Positions 25,907 to 37,471 are shown, counted from the stretch's first letter. The stretch is DNA of 64,000 bases from Xanthomonas phaseoli pv. phaseoli (GCA_022749655.1 CP094243.1:3534001-3598000); one strand, 5' to 3'. Program-made: numbers and translations. The notes: generated by a model from the sequence alone, not told the origin.

Positions 25907-26322
25907 ACCTCACCGCTAGAGCCTGGGCTAAAGATCACGTATGAAATAGGCAGGCCAGCGACCGGCCTTCCTTTCTCATCAAGAATCTGGAGAGAGCAGA
26001 CCGCGATTTTATTATCGCTATCGAAATACTCCGGAATGCACGAAGTTATAAAATTCACATTCTCTGATCGCACATCTTGCGGATCTCGTTCAGTTGCAGG
26101 CGGGGATCGAACGCTACGACCACTAATCCAATCTTCCATTTCGCGCGCCGATGGAACGACGGCAAACCCACCGAAAGTGTCATGTGTCTTATCGAAGTCC
26201 CCAACTACATCGTAAACTACGCCAGGAGTGGACCAACTAACCGCGCGGACGCCGTAATCCACAGTCCACTGACCATTAGCATCGAGACCCTTCACTCTGC
26301 AGATAAGTATCATTTCTTGCAA
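25907..26322 (-). pseudogene. N-terminal part of an unknown gene split by IS3
   Basis: Begins ATG 26322 (MQEMILICRVKGLDANGQWT) and reads 139 codons to the IS3 boundary (ends SYVIFSPGSSGEV). It would continue into the fragment at 23255-23376 for a total of about 177 residues. As it stands, the frame runs into the IS and stops after VVIPHF. There is no signal peptide or membrane helix, and I recognise no family. Codons such as ATA, AGA and CTT make it AT-richer than its surroundings, consistent with acquired DNA next to the integrase. Confidence 0.6.
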
Positions 26323-26384
26323 TCCTCTGATCCAAAGGTTCGACCCACAACCCTTCCATTCCTCAGCAAGCCTGGCTGAGATTT

Positions 26385-27853
26385 TTAGTCGAGACCAAAT
26401 CCTAACCTTCTAAGGCCCGCAGATGATCCCTCCAAGCCCTCCAGCTTTTCACGCACTGTAAAGTCGCGGCTATAGGTTGAATGATGCTCGTCATCGAGCT
26501 CGTGACCGACGATCTGCGCCCTCAACTCGGACACCACGCCAGCGCCCTGCAACTCCTGAATAAAAGTCTTCCTGAGCGAATGGAACCCGCGCTTGGCTGG
26601 CTCCCAGCCCTTGCCCACCTCAGCCAGATGCCGACTGAACGCTTTGGTGATCCAGTTGCCTTGGCCATTCACGGCATTTGCCTTGGCAGCCGGGAACAAC
26701 CTGGTTTCACCGGCCTTGTGCTTTCCACCAACCCACCCAAGGAAGCCCATTTCGAGCAGTTCGGGATGGAGGGGAACCGTGCGAAGACTCACTTCAGTCT
26801 TCACTTTTTGGTGCTCGCCCTCGTCGGACACGCGGATGCACGGGATGCCGTCTTCTTCAAACACGTCTTTGATCAGAGCTGGCCAACTTCCGAGGCCCGC
26901 GCTCCCGTGTAAAGTCCAAGCAGCGACGCCCAGCGCGCGGACTCTGACAGCTTGGCCAAGGCTTCGGGCGCGAACAAGGCCTGGATCTGCGCCCTGTCAT
27001 AGGCTTTGAAACCGAGCTTCTTCCGGGCCCGCTTCTCACGCTGTGAATAGCTGACGTGGCCACTGGCCGGATTGTCGCCCTTCGGGTAGTGGCCCGACGC
27101 CATGGCCCACTCGAAGAAGCCACCTTTGCCACCGATGTAGCTCTGCTTGTTCGTGAGCGTTGGAGTGGAAGCGCCCTTCTCACGCATGTCTTGATACCAC
27201 CGCGCCAAATCTGAGCGAGTGATGGCATGGACCTTTGCCTTCGACCCCAAGAAGCTCACCAGGGATTCAACCGCCGTCTTCTTGATCGTGAAAGTTTTGG
27301 GCAGCGTCGAACCCTTGAGGGTGGCAAGGAACGCGTCCCGAGCCTTACCCAGCGTCATCGTTTCGATAGCCGGCGCAGATGATTGCCGAGCCGGGGTGGT
27401 CTGATGCGACGTTCCGAATGTGTTGAACGCGGCAACTGGGAGCCGCGGTTGAGCGGTCGCCGCACCTCTGGCTTCCAGCTCCATCAACTGGCGATACAAC
27501 TTCAGGTCTCTTGGGCTGTCGATCTGCCACTGCTCGGTCACCGTCCCATCCGGTTGGCGGGTACGGCTGAGCGTCAGCTCCTGGAGGTTCTCGGCGCTCG
27601 TCAGTCGAGCAATAAGCAGGTCAGCGTCCGATTTGCTGATCTTGGACACACGTTGATCCGTCAGCTGTGCGAAGAGTCGAGCATAGCCCGCCCCCAGCAC
27701 CACCGCACGCACATGCGCCTGCGCCAAGTCCTTCGTTTGCAGGGTGCGTTTGATAAGTCGGCAGCCCATCACGGTTTGCAAATCGATGGGCACACGTTGG
27801 ACGAACGACCAGCGGCCAGTGGACGACCGGCTCAAATGATGAGGGATGCGCAT
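26385..27853 (-). CDS. Tyrosine-family site-specific integrase (frame broken)
   Basis: A phage/island-type integrase of about 490 residues. The N-terminal part reads MRIPHHLSRSSTGRWSFVQR, with a core-binding domain near TPTLTNKQSYIGGKGGFFEW. The catalytic domain has Arg (LGLYTGARASEV), His-x-x-Arg (FHSLRKTF), a His in QIVGHELDDEHH and the Tyr nucleophile in STYSRDF. The frame breaks near 26876; one extra base gives EVGQLLIKDVFEEDG, normal spacing for the family. It lies 85 bases from the 3' end of tRNA-Ser, the standard place for an integrase that used that tRNA as its attachment site. Confidence 0.9.
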
Positions 27854-27937
27854 GCGAGTGTTTCCTCTGCATGCTTCCTGCCTTCCAATCGAACCAAATC
27901 AGATTTTTATATTAAAAATCAATGACTTGGAAGAGAC

Positions 27938-28027
27938 TGGCGGAGAGAGTGGGATTCGAACCCACGGAAGGTTTGACCCTTCGCCGGTTTTCAAGACCGG
28001 TGCCTTAAACCGCTCGGCCATCTCTCC
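27938..28027 (-). tRNA. tRNA-Ser (anticodon TGA)
   Basis: A 90-nt class II tRNA on the minus strand. The acceptor stem is GGAGAGA/TCTCTCC with discriminator G and an encoded CCA. The anticodon loop CTTGAAA gives anticodon TGA. A long variable arm (GCGAAGGGTCAAACCTTCC) and the T-arm GTGGGTTCGAATCCCAC are present. Its 3' end faces the integrase gene, marking it as a probable attB. Confidence 0.97.
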
Positions 28028-28399
28028 GATGCTGCTGCGCGTGACCGCCGAAGGGATCGGATGTCACGCGGGCGCCCCGCCTTGCGCGGGTGGCCCTGGC
28101 TATCGCCGCACGAACATCCTGTGCGGCTCATTCTTCCCAGGATCGCTCCCGGGCGCGCATTCTCGCATGCCCGGGCGCGTTTTGCTCAGTGACACTACCG
28201 CAGTTGGCTGGCGCAGCGTATCGGGCCGCTCATGGTGCTCGGCCGCTACACGGTGCGGTCGGCCGAAGACACCTGAGCAGACAGGCAGCCTGCCGAACAT
28301 TTGCAGCGAACTGGCTACCCGCAGCTAGCGGACTGCCAACGTATATGCCGGACAGCCTCCGCGGCCAACCCAGGCCTTGGCAGGCTTCGCCGCAGACGC
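28028..28399. other. Intergenic region upstream of tRNA-Ser
   Basis: Between the tRNA-Ser 5' end and the stop of the LysR gene, both on the minus strand. It contains a repeated CCCGGGCGCG (near 28147 and 28169) that could form a GC-rich hairpin, possibly a terminator for upstream transcription, but no T-run follows. No coding frame is convincing. Confidence 0.45.
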
Positions 28400-29416
28400 T
28401 CAGCCCGCTTCGGCCACCACCAAGCGCGGCGCCGTGCCGGCGGCACGCTTGAGCTTTTCCGCTAACTCGGCGCAATTGCCGCCGCAATCCAGGCGCGAGC
28501 GTTCGATCTCCTGCGGCAGGTGTTCGGCCAGGAAGTCGATGAACACCCGCACCGCCGGCAGCAAACCGCGACGCGAGGCGAACACGGCATGGCAGATGCC
28601 CTGCGGCAGCGACCAGTGCGGCAACACCACTTCCAGCTCGCCGCTGCGCACCGCTTCGGCGCACACGGTTTCCGGCAGCATGGTGATGCCGAAGCCGTCG
28701 CGCGCCATCGACTGCAGCAGCGGGAAGTCAAAGCCGGCCAGGCGTGGCTGCAGGTCGACGCGGCGCATTTCGCCGTTCGGGCCGTGCAGCTCCCAGCGCT
28801 GGTGCGCTTCGTCTTCGCTGGTGCTCATGGTGGTGTGGTTGGCCAGCTCGCTGGGGTCCTTAGGGCGCCCGGCGCGATCCAGGTATTTGGGGCTGGCAAC
28901 CAGCAGTTCCTGCACCTGGCCGAAGCTGCGCATCACCAGGCTGCCATCGTCGTCCAGGCGCGAGCGCACGCGTAGCGCTATGTCGTAGCCCTCGTTGATG
29001 ACATCGACGCGGCGATTGCTGATATTGAGCTGCAGCCGCACCTTGGGATACTTGGCCAGGAATTCCGGCAACAACTTGGGCAACTGGATCTGCGCAAGCG
29101 AGACAGGAACGCTCACACGTACAAGACCGCGCGGCTCGGCGCTGAGACGATCCACCACCTCGCGCGCGGCCTGGGCCTCGGCGAGCATGGTTTGCGCATG
29201 CCGGTGCACGCTGGTGCCGACGTCGGTCACCGCGAAACGGCGCGTGGAGCGCTGCAACAGGCGCACGCCCAGGTCGGTCTCGAGCTGGCTGATGCGTCGG
29301 CTCAGGCGCGATTTGGGGATGCCAAGCGCGCGCTCGGCAGCGGCAAAGCCACCGTGATCCACCACCATCGCAAAGTAATACAGGTCATTCAGGTCGTGCA
29401 TGGCGCAGGTATCCAT
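28400..29416 (-). CDS. LysR-family transcriptional regulator
   Basis: A 338-residue LysR protein (333 if the second ATG, MHDLNDLYYFAMVVDHGGF, is used). The N-terminal winged HTH is visible (FAAAERALGIPKSRLSRRIS, QLETDLGVRLLQRSTRRF). A substrate-binding domain follows, with LVRVSVPVSLAQIQLPKLLP and GFGITMLPETVC. It diverges from an FMN azoreductase gene, the usual arrangement for a LysR activator and its target. The 100-bp gap holds a symmetric T-N11-A-type site at 29431-29445. Confidence 0.92.
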   Translation of the reverse strand: MDTCAMHDLNDLYYFAMVVDHGGFAAAERALGIPKSRLSRRISQLETDLGVRLLQRSTRRFAVTDVGTSVHRHAQTMLAEAQAAREVVDRLSAEPRGLVRVSVPVSLAQIQLPKLLPEFLAKYPKVRLQLNISNRRVDVINEGYDIALRVRSRLDDDGSLVMRSFGQVQELLVASPKYLDRAGRPKDPSELANHTTMSTSEDEAHQRWELHGPNGEMRRVDLQPRLAGFDFPLLQSMARDGFGITMLPETVCAEAVRSGELEVVLPHWSLPQGICHAVFASRRGLLPAVRVFIDFLAEHLPQEIERSRLDCGGNCAELAEKLKRAAGTAPRLVVAEAG

Positions 29417-29430
29417 GGATAGAACGATAC

Positions 29431-29445
29431 GTGATATTTAATCAC
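29431..29445. promoter_or_regulatory. Candidate LysR-type binding site
   Basis: GTGAT-ATTTA-ATCAC, a perfect 5+5 inverted repeat with an AT-rich centre; it matches the interrupted-dyad T-N11-A form of LysR boxes. It is placed between the divergent LysR gene (start 29416) and azoR (start 29517), 15 bases upstream of the regulator's start codon. Confidence 0.5.
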
Positions 29446-29516
29446 CTTTATTCCAACAGAGCAACGACCTAGGCTGCACACCTCCGCGGCGCTGCCGCTT
29501 GCCACAGGTCACTGCC

Positions 29517-30101
29517 ATGAAACTGCTGCACCTCGATTCCAGCGCACTGGGCGCCAATTCCGTCAGCCGCGTGCTCAGCGCCGCCGTCGTGGAGCAGCAG
29601 CGCCGGCTTCATCCCGAGGTGGACGTGGCGTATCGCGACCTCGACCGCGACCCGATTCCGCATCTGAGCGCGCAGACGCTGGCGCAGGCCGATCCGGCAG
29701 AGGCCGCGGCCGCCGAAGCGGTGATGCAGCAGTTCCTGCAGGCCGACGTCATCGTGATTGGCGCACCCATGTACAACTTCGCCATCCCCTCCACACTCAA
29801 GGCCTGGATCGATCGCATCGCAGTCGCCGGGCGCACCTTCCATTACACCGCCAATGGTCCGGAAGGCCTGGCCGGCGGAAAGCGCGTCATCATCGCCAGC
29901 GCGCGTGGTGGCATCTATGCCGAGCCGACCAACGATTTTCAGGAGCCGTATCTGCGCCAGGTGTTGGGCTTCCTGGGCATTAACGACATCAGCTTCGTGC
30001 GTGCAGAGGGCGTGGCGTATTCGCCGCAGCATCGCGCCGATGCGCTGGCCTCGGCGCTGGCCGGGCTGGGTGAGGAAGAAGAGGCTGTTGTGGGCGCGTA
30101 A
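29517..30101 (+). CDS. azoR: FMN-dependent NADH-azoreductase
   Basis: A 194-residue flavodoxin-fold protein of the AzoR/AcpD family. The N-terminal phosphate-binding segment is MKLLHLDSSALGANSVSR. The FMN-contact loop GAPMYNFAIPSTLKAWIDRI and the strand VIIASARGGIY are both present. The enzyme reduces quinones and azo compounds by two-electron transfer from NADH. It diverges from a LysR regulator, which probably induces it under quinone or thiol stress. The start at 29517 fits the family; an ATG 18 bases upstream is in frame but unsupported. Confidence 0.92.
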   Translation: MKLLHLDSSALGANSVSRVLSAAVVEQQRRLHPEVDVAYRDLDRDPIPHLSAQTLAQADPAEAAAAEAVMQQFLQADVIVIGAPMYNFAIPSTLKAWIDRIAVAGRTFHYTANGPEGLAGGKRVIIASARGGIYAEPTNDFQEPYLRQVLGFLGINDISFVRAEGVAYSPQHRADALASALAGLGEEEEAVVGA

Positions 30102-30162
30102 GCCTGGGGAGCGACGCGTTGACGCGTCGAAAGGTCGTCATGAATGCGACATGCCGACAACG

Positions 30163-30193
30163 AAAAACGGGACCATCGCTGGTCCCGTTTTTT
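30163..30193. terminator. Bidirectional rho-independent terminator
   Basis: AAAAACGGGACCA, loop TCGC, TGGTCCCGTTTTTT: a perfect stem of at least 12 bp flanked by A- and T-runs. It lies between convergent azoR and serS and can serve both. Confidence 0.92.
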
Positions 30194-30419
30194 CGCGTCA
30201 GTATCCAGTAGCCAGGAGCTCGCACTCACGCGCTCCCGAACGCTGTGCGCCAATCGCACACGGCACTCGACACTCGCATTTGTGGCGGCTACCAACGGGC
30301 AGCGCGCGCGCAAGATGGACGTGGATCTGGCCGGGCAGCCGCAGTGCCCGAATGCTCTAAGCACACCGGACACCGCCCACACCGCCTGGTGATGAGCGCC
30401 GTCTTCCCGTCAGCCGCAC

Positions 30420-32489
<2,070 letters not shown>

Positions 32490-32726
32490 CTAACCCTCGG
32501 GCATGTTGCGTGTCGCCGGATCGCGAGTGCCCGAGCCTGGCGCAGCAAGCCTTGGTTAACGCTACGCAGCACACACCATGTGGTTTTAACTGCGCCGCAA
32601 TGTCAGCTTGACTAAGCTGAACATCCAGCAAGCACCAGCGTTTCATCCGCTGGCCGCCTTAGCTGTCCCTCAGGTAGCGCCAACCAGACTGGTCACGTCA
32701 TCCGCAGATGCGCCAGGAGGTCGGCC

Positions 32727-33305
32727 ATGTCCGTCACTTCGAATCCTTCATCCGCTCACCCATCGTCGCTACCGCAACACGGCCGGCGCTCCGTGGAGCG
32801 GCCCCAGGACGTGGCGAGCGACGGCGCTTCGCCCTGGATGTGGGCAACGCTGGTTGCCTTGCTCATCGTGGTCCCCAGCTGGTGGTGGGCGCGCCATAGC
32901 GACGAGTCGTTCGCTACCGACACGCGGCCGCTGCCGGCGGCGAGTCGGCAAATCCTGCCGACGACCGATGGCCCGCGCGCGATGACGATGGTGGCGCACC
33001 AGCCTGCTCGCCCAGCCGTCAGCAGCGTTGAGGCCAAGCCGCTTCCGGGCAACGCAATGCCGAGCTACCCGGTTAGCGTGGCACGCGCCGGCATTCAAGG
33101 CAGCCGCACCGCACGTTTGCAATTGGATGTGCAGGGCCGAGTCAGCGATGTGACCATCGTCGACCGTAGCGGCAGCGACGACCCGCGGCTGGATGCAGCG
33201 GTGATGGAGAGCTTGCGTCGGTGGCGCTTCGAGCCCGCCACGCGCGACGGCCATGCAGTGGTGAGCACTGTGCAGGTGCCGGTGGAATTCACCGCGCAGC
33301 GTTGA
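32727..33305 (+). CDS. TonB-domain protein (second copy)
   Basis: A 192-residue protein with one membrane helix (residues 37-55, PWMWATLVALLIVVPSWWWA), a short linker without the long Pro-rich spacer, and a C-terminal TonB domain (PSYPVSVARAGIQGSRTARL, VQGRVSDVTIVDRSGS, MESLRRWRFEPATRDGHAV). The C-terminal half parallels that of the gene just upstream, so this is probably a diverged tandem duplicate. The short spacer makes it doubtful that it could span the periplasm. It may work with a different partner. Confidence 0.82.
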   Translation: MSVTSNPSSAHPSSLPQHGRRSVERPQDVASDGASPWMWATLVALLIVVPSWWWARHSDESFATDTRPLPAASRQILPTTDGPRAMTMVAHQPARPAVSSVEAKPLPGNAMPSYPVSVARAGIQGSRTARLQLDVQGRVSDVTIVDRSGSDDPRLDAAVMESLRRWRFEPATRDGHAVVSTVQVPVEFTAQR

Positions 33306-33646
33306 AGATCTGCAGCGCGGCGACTTCTTTGCGGCACGTGAGAGAAGTCGCGGCGCGTTTTCTGGCTGCTGACTCGCCGGCAGAACGTTCTGCGCATCCT
33401 TGCGGATGGGCACGCGCTAGCCTGCACATCACCGGCGGTCCTGGTTTCGACCCACGTCGCGCCTCCAAGCAAGCGTGTCGCTGATGAATGATGCAAGAGC
33501 GGCACATCACGCATGCAGTGGAAGCGCTACACCATGCGGGCTATCCCCAGCCCCGCGAGCGGCCGCGTTCCTATGCCAGCCGTGCGAACCGTGAGATCCA
33601 AGCAATCGAACCGTGAGATCCAATCAATTCTGCGACGGACAAAGCG
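33306..33646. other. Intergenic region with a 22-bp tandem duplication
   Basis: No convincing coding frame. At 33585-33606 and 33607-33628 a 22-base unit is repeated directly (CGAACCGTGAGATCCAAGCA and AT, then the same with T for G at position 18). It lies just downstream of aroA, which ends at 33647, and downstream of the convergent TonB-like gene. Confidence 0.7.
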
Positions 33647-34969
33647 TTAGCGGTGCCCGGCGGTTTCCAGACCGAATCCGGCGCCCTGTGCCAGGGTGTC
33701 GAAGCCCGGGAACGAGGTCGCCACGTTCGCCACGTCGTTCACCTGCACCTGGCCCGTGGACAGCTGGCCGGCAATGGCGAACGCCATGGCGATGCGATGG
33801 TCGCCGTGACTTTCGATCACGCCGCTGCCGATACTGCCGCCGTGGATGGTGGCACCATCCGGCGTTTCGTCGACCCGCACGCCGAGCGTGCGCAAGCCGG
33901 TAGCCATCGCCGCCAGGCGGTCGGACTCCTTGACCCGCAATTCGGCAGCGCCGGTCACCACGGTCTGCCCGCTCGCCGCAGCGGCAGCGACGAACAAGGC
34001 CGGGAACTCGTCGATCATGTCCGGCACCAGCGCTTCGGGAATCTCCGCGCCACGCAATGGCGCGTAACGCACGCGCAGATCGGCGACCGGCTCACCGCCG
34101 TGTTCGGCATGGTTTTCTTCGCCAATATCCGCGCCCATCAGGCGCAACGCGGCCAGCAGCCCGGTGCGGCGTGGATTCAGTCCGACCGCACGCAGCACGA
34201 CTTCCGAGCCAGGCACAACACTGGCTGCGACGATGAAGAACGCAGCCGACGAAAAATCCGCAGGTACCGCGATATCTTTCGCGCGCAGACGCTGTCCACC
34301 GCGCAAACGGGCCTGACCGGGCGAAAAATCGATCTCCACGCCGAACGCCGACAACATGCGTTCGGTGTAGTCGCGGGTGGGATGCGGCTCGGTCACCGAG
34401 GTCTCGCCCTGCGCATAGAGACCGGCCAGCAGCACCGCAGACTTGACCTGCGCACTGGCAACCGGCGAGACGAAATCGATGCCGTGCAGCGCCTGCCCAC
34501 CGTGCACGTGCAATGGCGGCGTGCCGTCGTCCTGCGTCTGGATCCGCGCGCCCATCTGCGCCAGCGGGCCGGTCACGCGCCGCATCGGCCGCTTGGATAA
34601 CGACTCGTCTCCCACCAGCACGCTGTCGAAGCGCTGCGCAGCCAACAGGCCGGCCAGCAGACGCATCCCGGTGCCGGCATTGCCGCAATCCAGTGCCTCG
34701 GTCGGCGGCTGCAGACCATCCACACCCACACCGTGCACGATGCGCCGCGACGCCGACGGCGTTTCGATGCGCACGCCCAGCTTGGCGAAAATGGCAGCGG
34801 TGGAGCGCGTGTCTTCGCCTTCCAGAAACCCATCGATCTGCGAAACGCCGTCGGCGAGCGCGGCGAACATGACCGCGCGGTGCGAAACCGATTTATCGCC
34901 CGGAATGGCCAGGCTGCCCTGCAGTGCGGTGCCGCGTCGGGCGATCCAGTGATGCGTGCTGCTGCTCAT
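33647..34969 (-). CDS. aroA: 3-phosphoshikimate 1-carboxyvinyltransferase (EPSP synthase)
   Basis: A 440-residue protein catalysing the sixth step of the shikimate pathway (shikimate-3-phosphate plus PEP). Conserved segments: LAIPGDKSVSHRAVMFAALA (substrate-binding Lys), DCGNAGTGMRLLAGLL, LSKRPMRRVTGPLAQMGA, ASAQVKSAVLLAGL, and the catalytic region LVPDMIDEFPALFVAAA with VKESDRLAA. The GNAGTGMRLL loop has Leu where E. coli AroA has Pro of TAMRPL, nearer to class II enzymes. It is the third gene of a serC-pheA-aroA set on this strand. Confidence 0.97.
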   Translation of the reverse strand: MSSSTHHWIARRGTALQGSLAIPGDKSVSHRAVMFAALADGVSQIDGFLEGEDTRSTAAIFAKLGVRIETPSASRRIVHGVGVDGLQPPTEALDCGNAGTGMRLLAGLLAAQRFDSVLVGDESLSKRPMRRVTGPLAQMGARIQTQDDGTPPLHVHGGQALHGIDFVSPVASAQVKSAVLLAGLYAQGETSVTEPHPTRDYTERMLSAFGVEIDFSPGQARLRGGQRLRAKDIAVPADFSSAAFFIVAASVVPGSEVVLRAVGLNPRRTGLLAALRLMGADIGEENHAEHGGEPVADLRVRYAPLRGAEIPEALVPDMIDEFPALFVAAAAASGQTVVTGAAELRVKESDRLAAMATGLRTLGVRVDETPDGATIHGGSIGSGVIESHGDHRIAMAFAIAGQLSTGQVQVNDVANVATSFPGFDTLAQGAGFGLETAGHR

Positions 34970-35092
34970 GCATGTGATCCGATGGCTACGGCATCGCCAA
35001 CGCTGACGATGCGCTTTGAAGAAGGTTGCGGCGCTGCAGCCAATACAAGGTTGCGGCGCGCCAGCATGGACTGTGGAAGCGAGCGTCGACGC

Positions 35093-36301
35093 TCAGGGAA
35101 TGGCCACCGGATACGAACCCAGCACCTTGATCTGTGCTGAGTGCGCTTTCAGCTCGGCCAGCGCCTGCTTCATCGCATCGTCTTCGACATGGCCGATCAG
35201 ATCGATGAAGAAGCCGTATTCCCACTTGGCCTGATGCGAAGGCCGCGACTCGATGCGGTTCATGCTGATGCCGTGGCGTGCGAACGGGCTGAGCACGTCG
35301 AACAACGCACCCGGCTTGTCGTGGATGAACACCAGCACCGAAGTGCGATCGTGTCCGGACGAAGGAAAGATCTGCCGCCCGATCACCAGGAAACGCGTGG
35401 TGTTGTCGTCGTCGTCCTCGATCGACTTCATGATGACTTTCTTCAAGCCATACACGTGCGCTGCGCTTTCGCCGCCGATGGCCGCGGCATCTTCGGCATT
35501 GCGTGCACGGCGAGCGCCCTCGGCGTTGCTGGACACCGCGATCTTCTCCACCTTGGGCAGATGCGAGCGCAACCAACCTGCAGTCTGCGCGAAGGATTGC
35601 GAATGCGCATAGATGCGTTCGATATCTTCCAGCCGACCGTTGCGCGAGAGCAGGTACTGATGCACGCGCAGCTCGACTTCGCCGCAGATTTTCAGGTTGG
35701 AGGTCAGGAACATGTCCAGGGTGACCTGGATGGTGCCCTGCCCCGAATTTTCCACCGGCACGACGCCGAAATCGGCATTGCCGGCTTCCACTTCCTGGAA
35801 CACTTCTTCGATGGTCGCCATCGGCAAGCCCACCGCCGAGCGACCGAAATGCTTGAGCACCGCCTGCTGGCTGAAGGTGCCTTCCGGGCCGAGATAACCG
35901 ATCTTCAGCGGCTCCTGCTGGGCCAGGCATGCCGACATGATTTCGCGGTAGACGTGCACCAGCACTTCGTCGCTGAGCGGGCCTTCGTTGCGGTCCACCA
36001 CCATGCGCAGCACCTGCGCCTCGCGCTCGGGGCGGTAGTAATCCACCGCCGCTGCAAGCTTGCCCTTGGCCTTGCCGACCTGATGGGCGAAGTTGGCGCG
36101 CTCGGCAATCAGCGCCTGGATATTGCGGTCGATCTCGTCGATCTTGGCACGCACATCGGCCAGCACCGGTGCTGCGGTCTTGATCGCAGCCTTTTCAGCC
36201 GGCGCGTTTGCAGGCTTGCTGTCTGAAGCACGCACCGATGTCTTGGTCGGCTTTTTCTTGCCGCCTGTGGCGGCCGTGGGCTTGTTGGACTTGGGGGCCA
36301 T
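35093..36301 (-). CDS. pheA: Bifunctional chorismate mutase / prephenate dehydratase (P-protein)
   Basis: A 402-residue P-protein. It has a Lys/Ala/Pro-rich N-terminal extension (residues 1-45), an AroQ chorismate mutase (VRAKIDEIDRNIQALIAERA, KAAVDYYRPEREAQVL-type region near residue 90), a prephenate dehydratase domain (GYLGPEGTFSQQAVLKHFG, and the TRF motif in NTTRFLVIG), and a C-terminal ACT domain for phenylalanine feedback (HDKPGALFDVLSPFARHGIS, MNRIESRPS). It makes phenylpyruvate for phenylalanine. It sits between serC and aroA and is probably co-transcribed with them. Confidence 0.97.
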   Translation of the reverse strand: MAPKSNKPTAATGGKKKPTKTSVRASDSKPANAPAEKAAIKTAAPVLADVRAKIDEIDRNIQALIAERANFAHQVGKAKGKLAAAVDYYRPEREAQVLRMVVDRNEGPLSDEVLVHVYREIMSACLAQQEPLKIGYLGPEGTFSQQAVLKHFGRSAVGLPMATIEEVFQEVEAGNADFGVVPVENSGQGTIQVTLDMFLTSNLKICGEVELRVHQYLLSRNGRLEDIERIYAHSQSFAQTAGWLRSHLPKVEKIAVSSNAEGARRARNAEDAAAIGGESAAHVYGLKKVIMKSIEDDDDNTTRFLVIGRQIFPSSGHDRTSVLVFIHDKPGALFDVLSPFARHGISMNRIESRPSHQAKWEYGFFIDLIGHVEDDAMKQALAELKAHSAQIKVLGSYPVAIP

Positions 36302-36384
36302 CGCGGGGCATTCCTAAAAATGGCGGCGCATGTGCGCTGTCAGCGCATGCGCCTGCGCGGCAGACGCCGCAGGTAGATAAAGAC

Positions 36385-37471
36385 TCAGCCGTGACGCTGC
36401 TGGAAGTCGTGCATGAACGCGGCCAGCGCTTGCGCGCCGGCCACCGGCATCGCGTTGTACAGCGACGCCCGAATGCCACCGACCGCCTTGTGGCCCTTCA
36501 ACGCGAGTAACCCGGCTGCCTTGGATTCGCTGACGAACAGCGCATCCAGCTGCTCGTCCGGCAGAAAGAACGGGATGTTCATGCGCGAACGCACTGCCGG
36601 TTTGATCAGGTTGCGATAGAAGCCGCCGGAGCCGTCGATGGCGCCATACACCAGCGCGGCCTTCTCGGCATTGCGACGCGCGAACTCCTGCACCCCGCCC
36701 TGTTCCAGCATCCACTTCACGGTCAGCCCGAGCAGGTACCAATTCCAGGTCGGCGGCGTGTTGAGCATCGAATCGCGCGCGGCATGCGAGGCGTAATTGA
36801 AGATGTCCGCACGCGGCTGCCCCGCGCGCTCCAGCAGATCGCGCCGCACGATCACCACGGAAATGCCGACCGGACCAGAGATTCTTCTGTGCGCCGGCGT
36901 AGATCAGCCCGTAGCGCGAAATATCCAGCGGCTCGGAGGCGATCGACGAACTGAAGTCGGCAAACAACGGCAACGTGCCCACGTCCGGCGTGTCGCGAAA
37001 CTCCACGCCATGGATGGTTTCGTTGGCGGTGATGTGCACATAGGCCGAATGCGGCGACAGGGTCCAGCTGCCCGCAGGGGGAATGTCGACGAAGCCATCG
37101 GCCTGCGCGTCGGCGGCGATGCGCGCGTCCACGGACGTGGCCGCCTGCTTGATCGCGGTCTTGCCCCAATGCCCGGTGATCACGTAGTCGGCCGCCTGGC
37201 CGGGCGCGGCAAAATTCAGCGGCAGCAGCGCCTGAATGGTGGTGGCGCCACCGGCGGTGAACAGGACTGCATAGTCGTCGGGAATCGACAACAAACTGCG
37301 CAGATCGGCTTCGGCAGCAGCGGCCACCGCCATGAAATCGGCGCTGCGGTGGCTGATTTCCACGATCGAGGCGCCGACGCCGTTCCACTCGACCATCTCT
37401 GCCTGCGCCTGCCGCAGGACCGATTCCGGCAATGTCGCAGGGCCGGCACTGAAATTGAACGCGCGTGTCAT
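36385..37471 (-). CDS. serC: Phosphoserine aminotransferase (frame broken)
   Basis: A PLP enzyme making phosphoserine (also used in pyridoxal synthesis), about 361 residues when repaired. The N-terminal part is [20 protein letters not shown] with [13 protein letters not shown]. The PLP Lys lies in IYAGAQKN. The C-terminal part is [20 protein letters not shown] with [15 protein letters not shown]. Near 36877 the expected [16 protein letters not shown] is disrupted: removing one base (an A on the + strand) joins the frames. The flank [14 protein letters not shown] is therefore an artefact of the shifted frame. First gene of serC-pheA-aroA. Confidence 0.92.
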
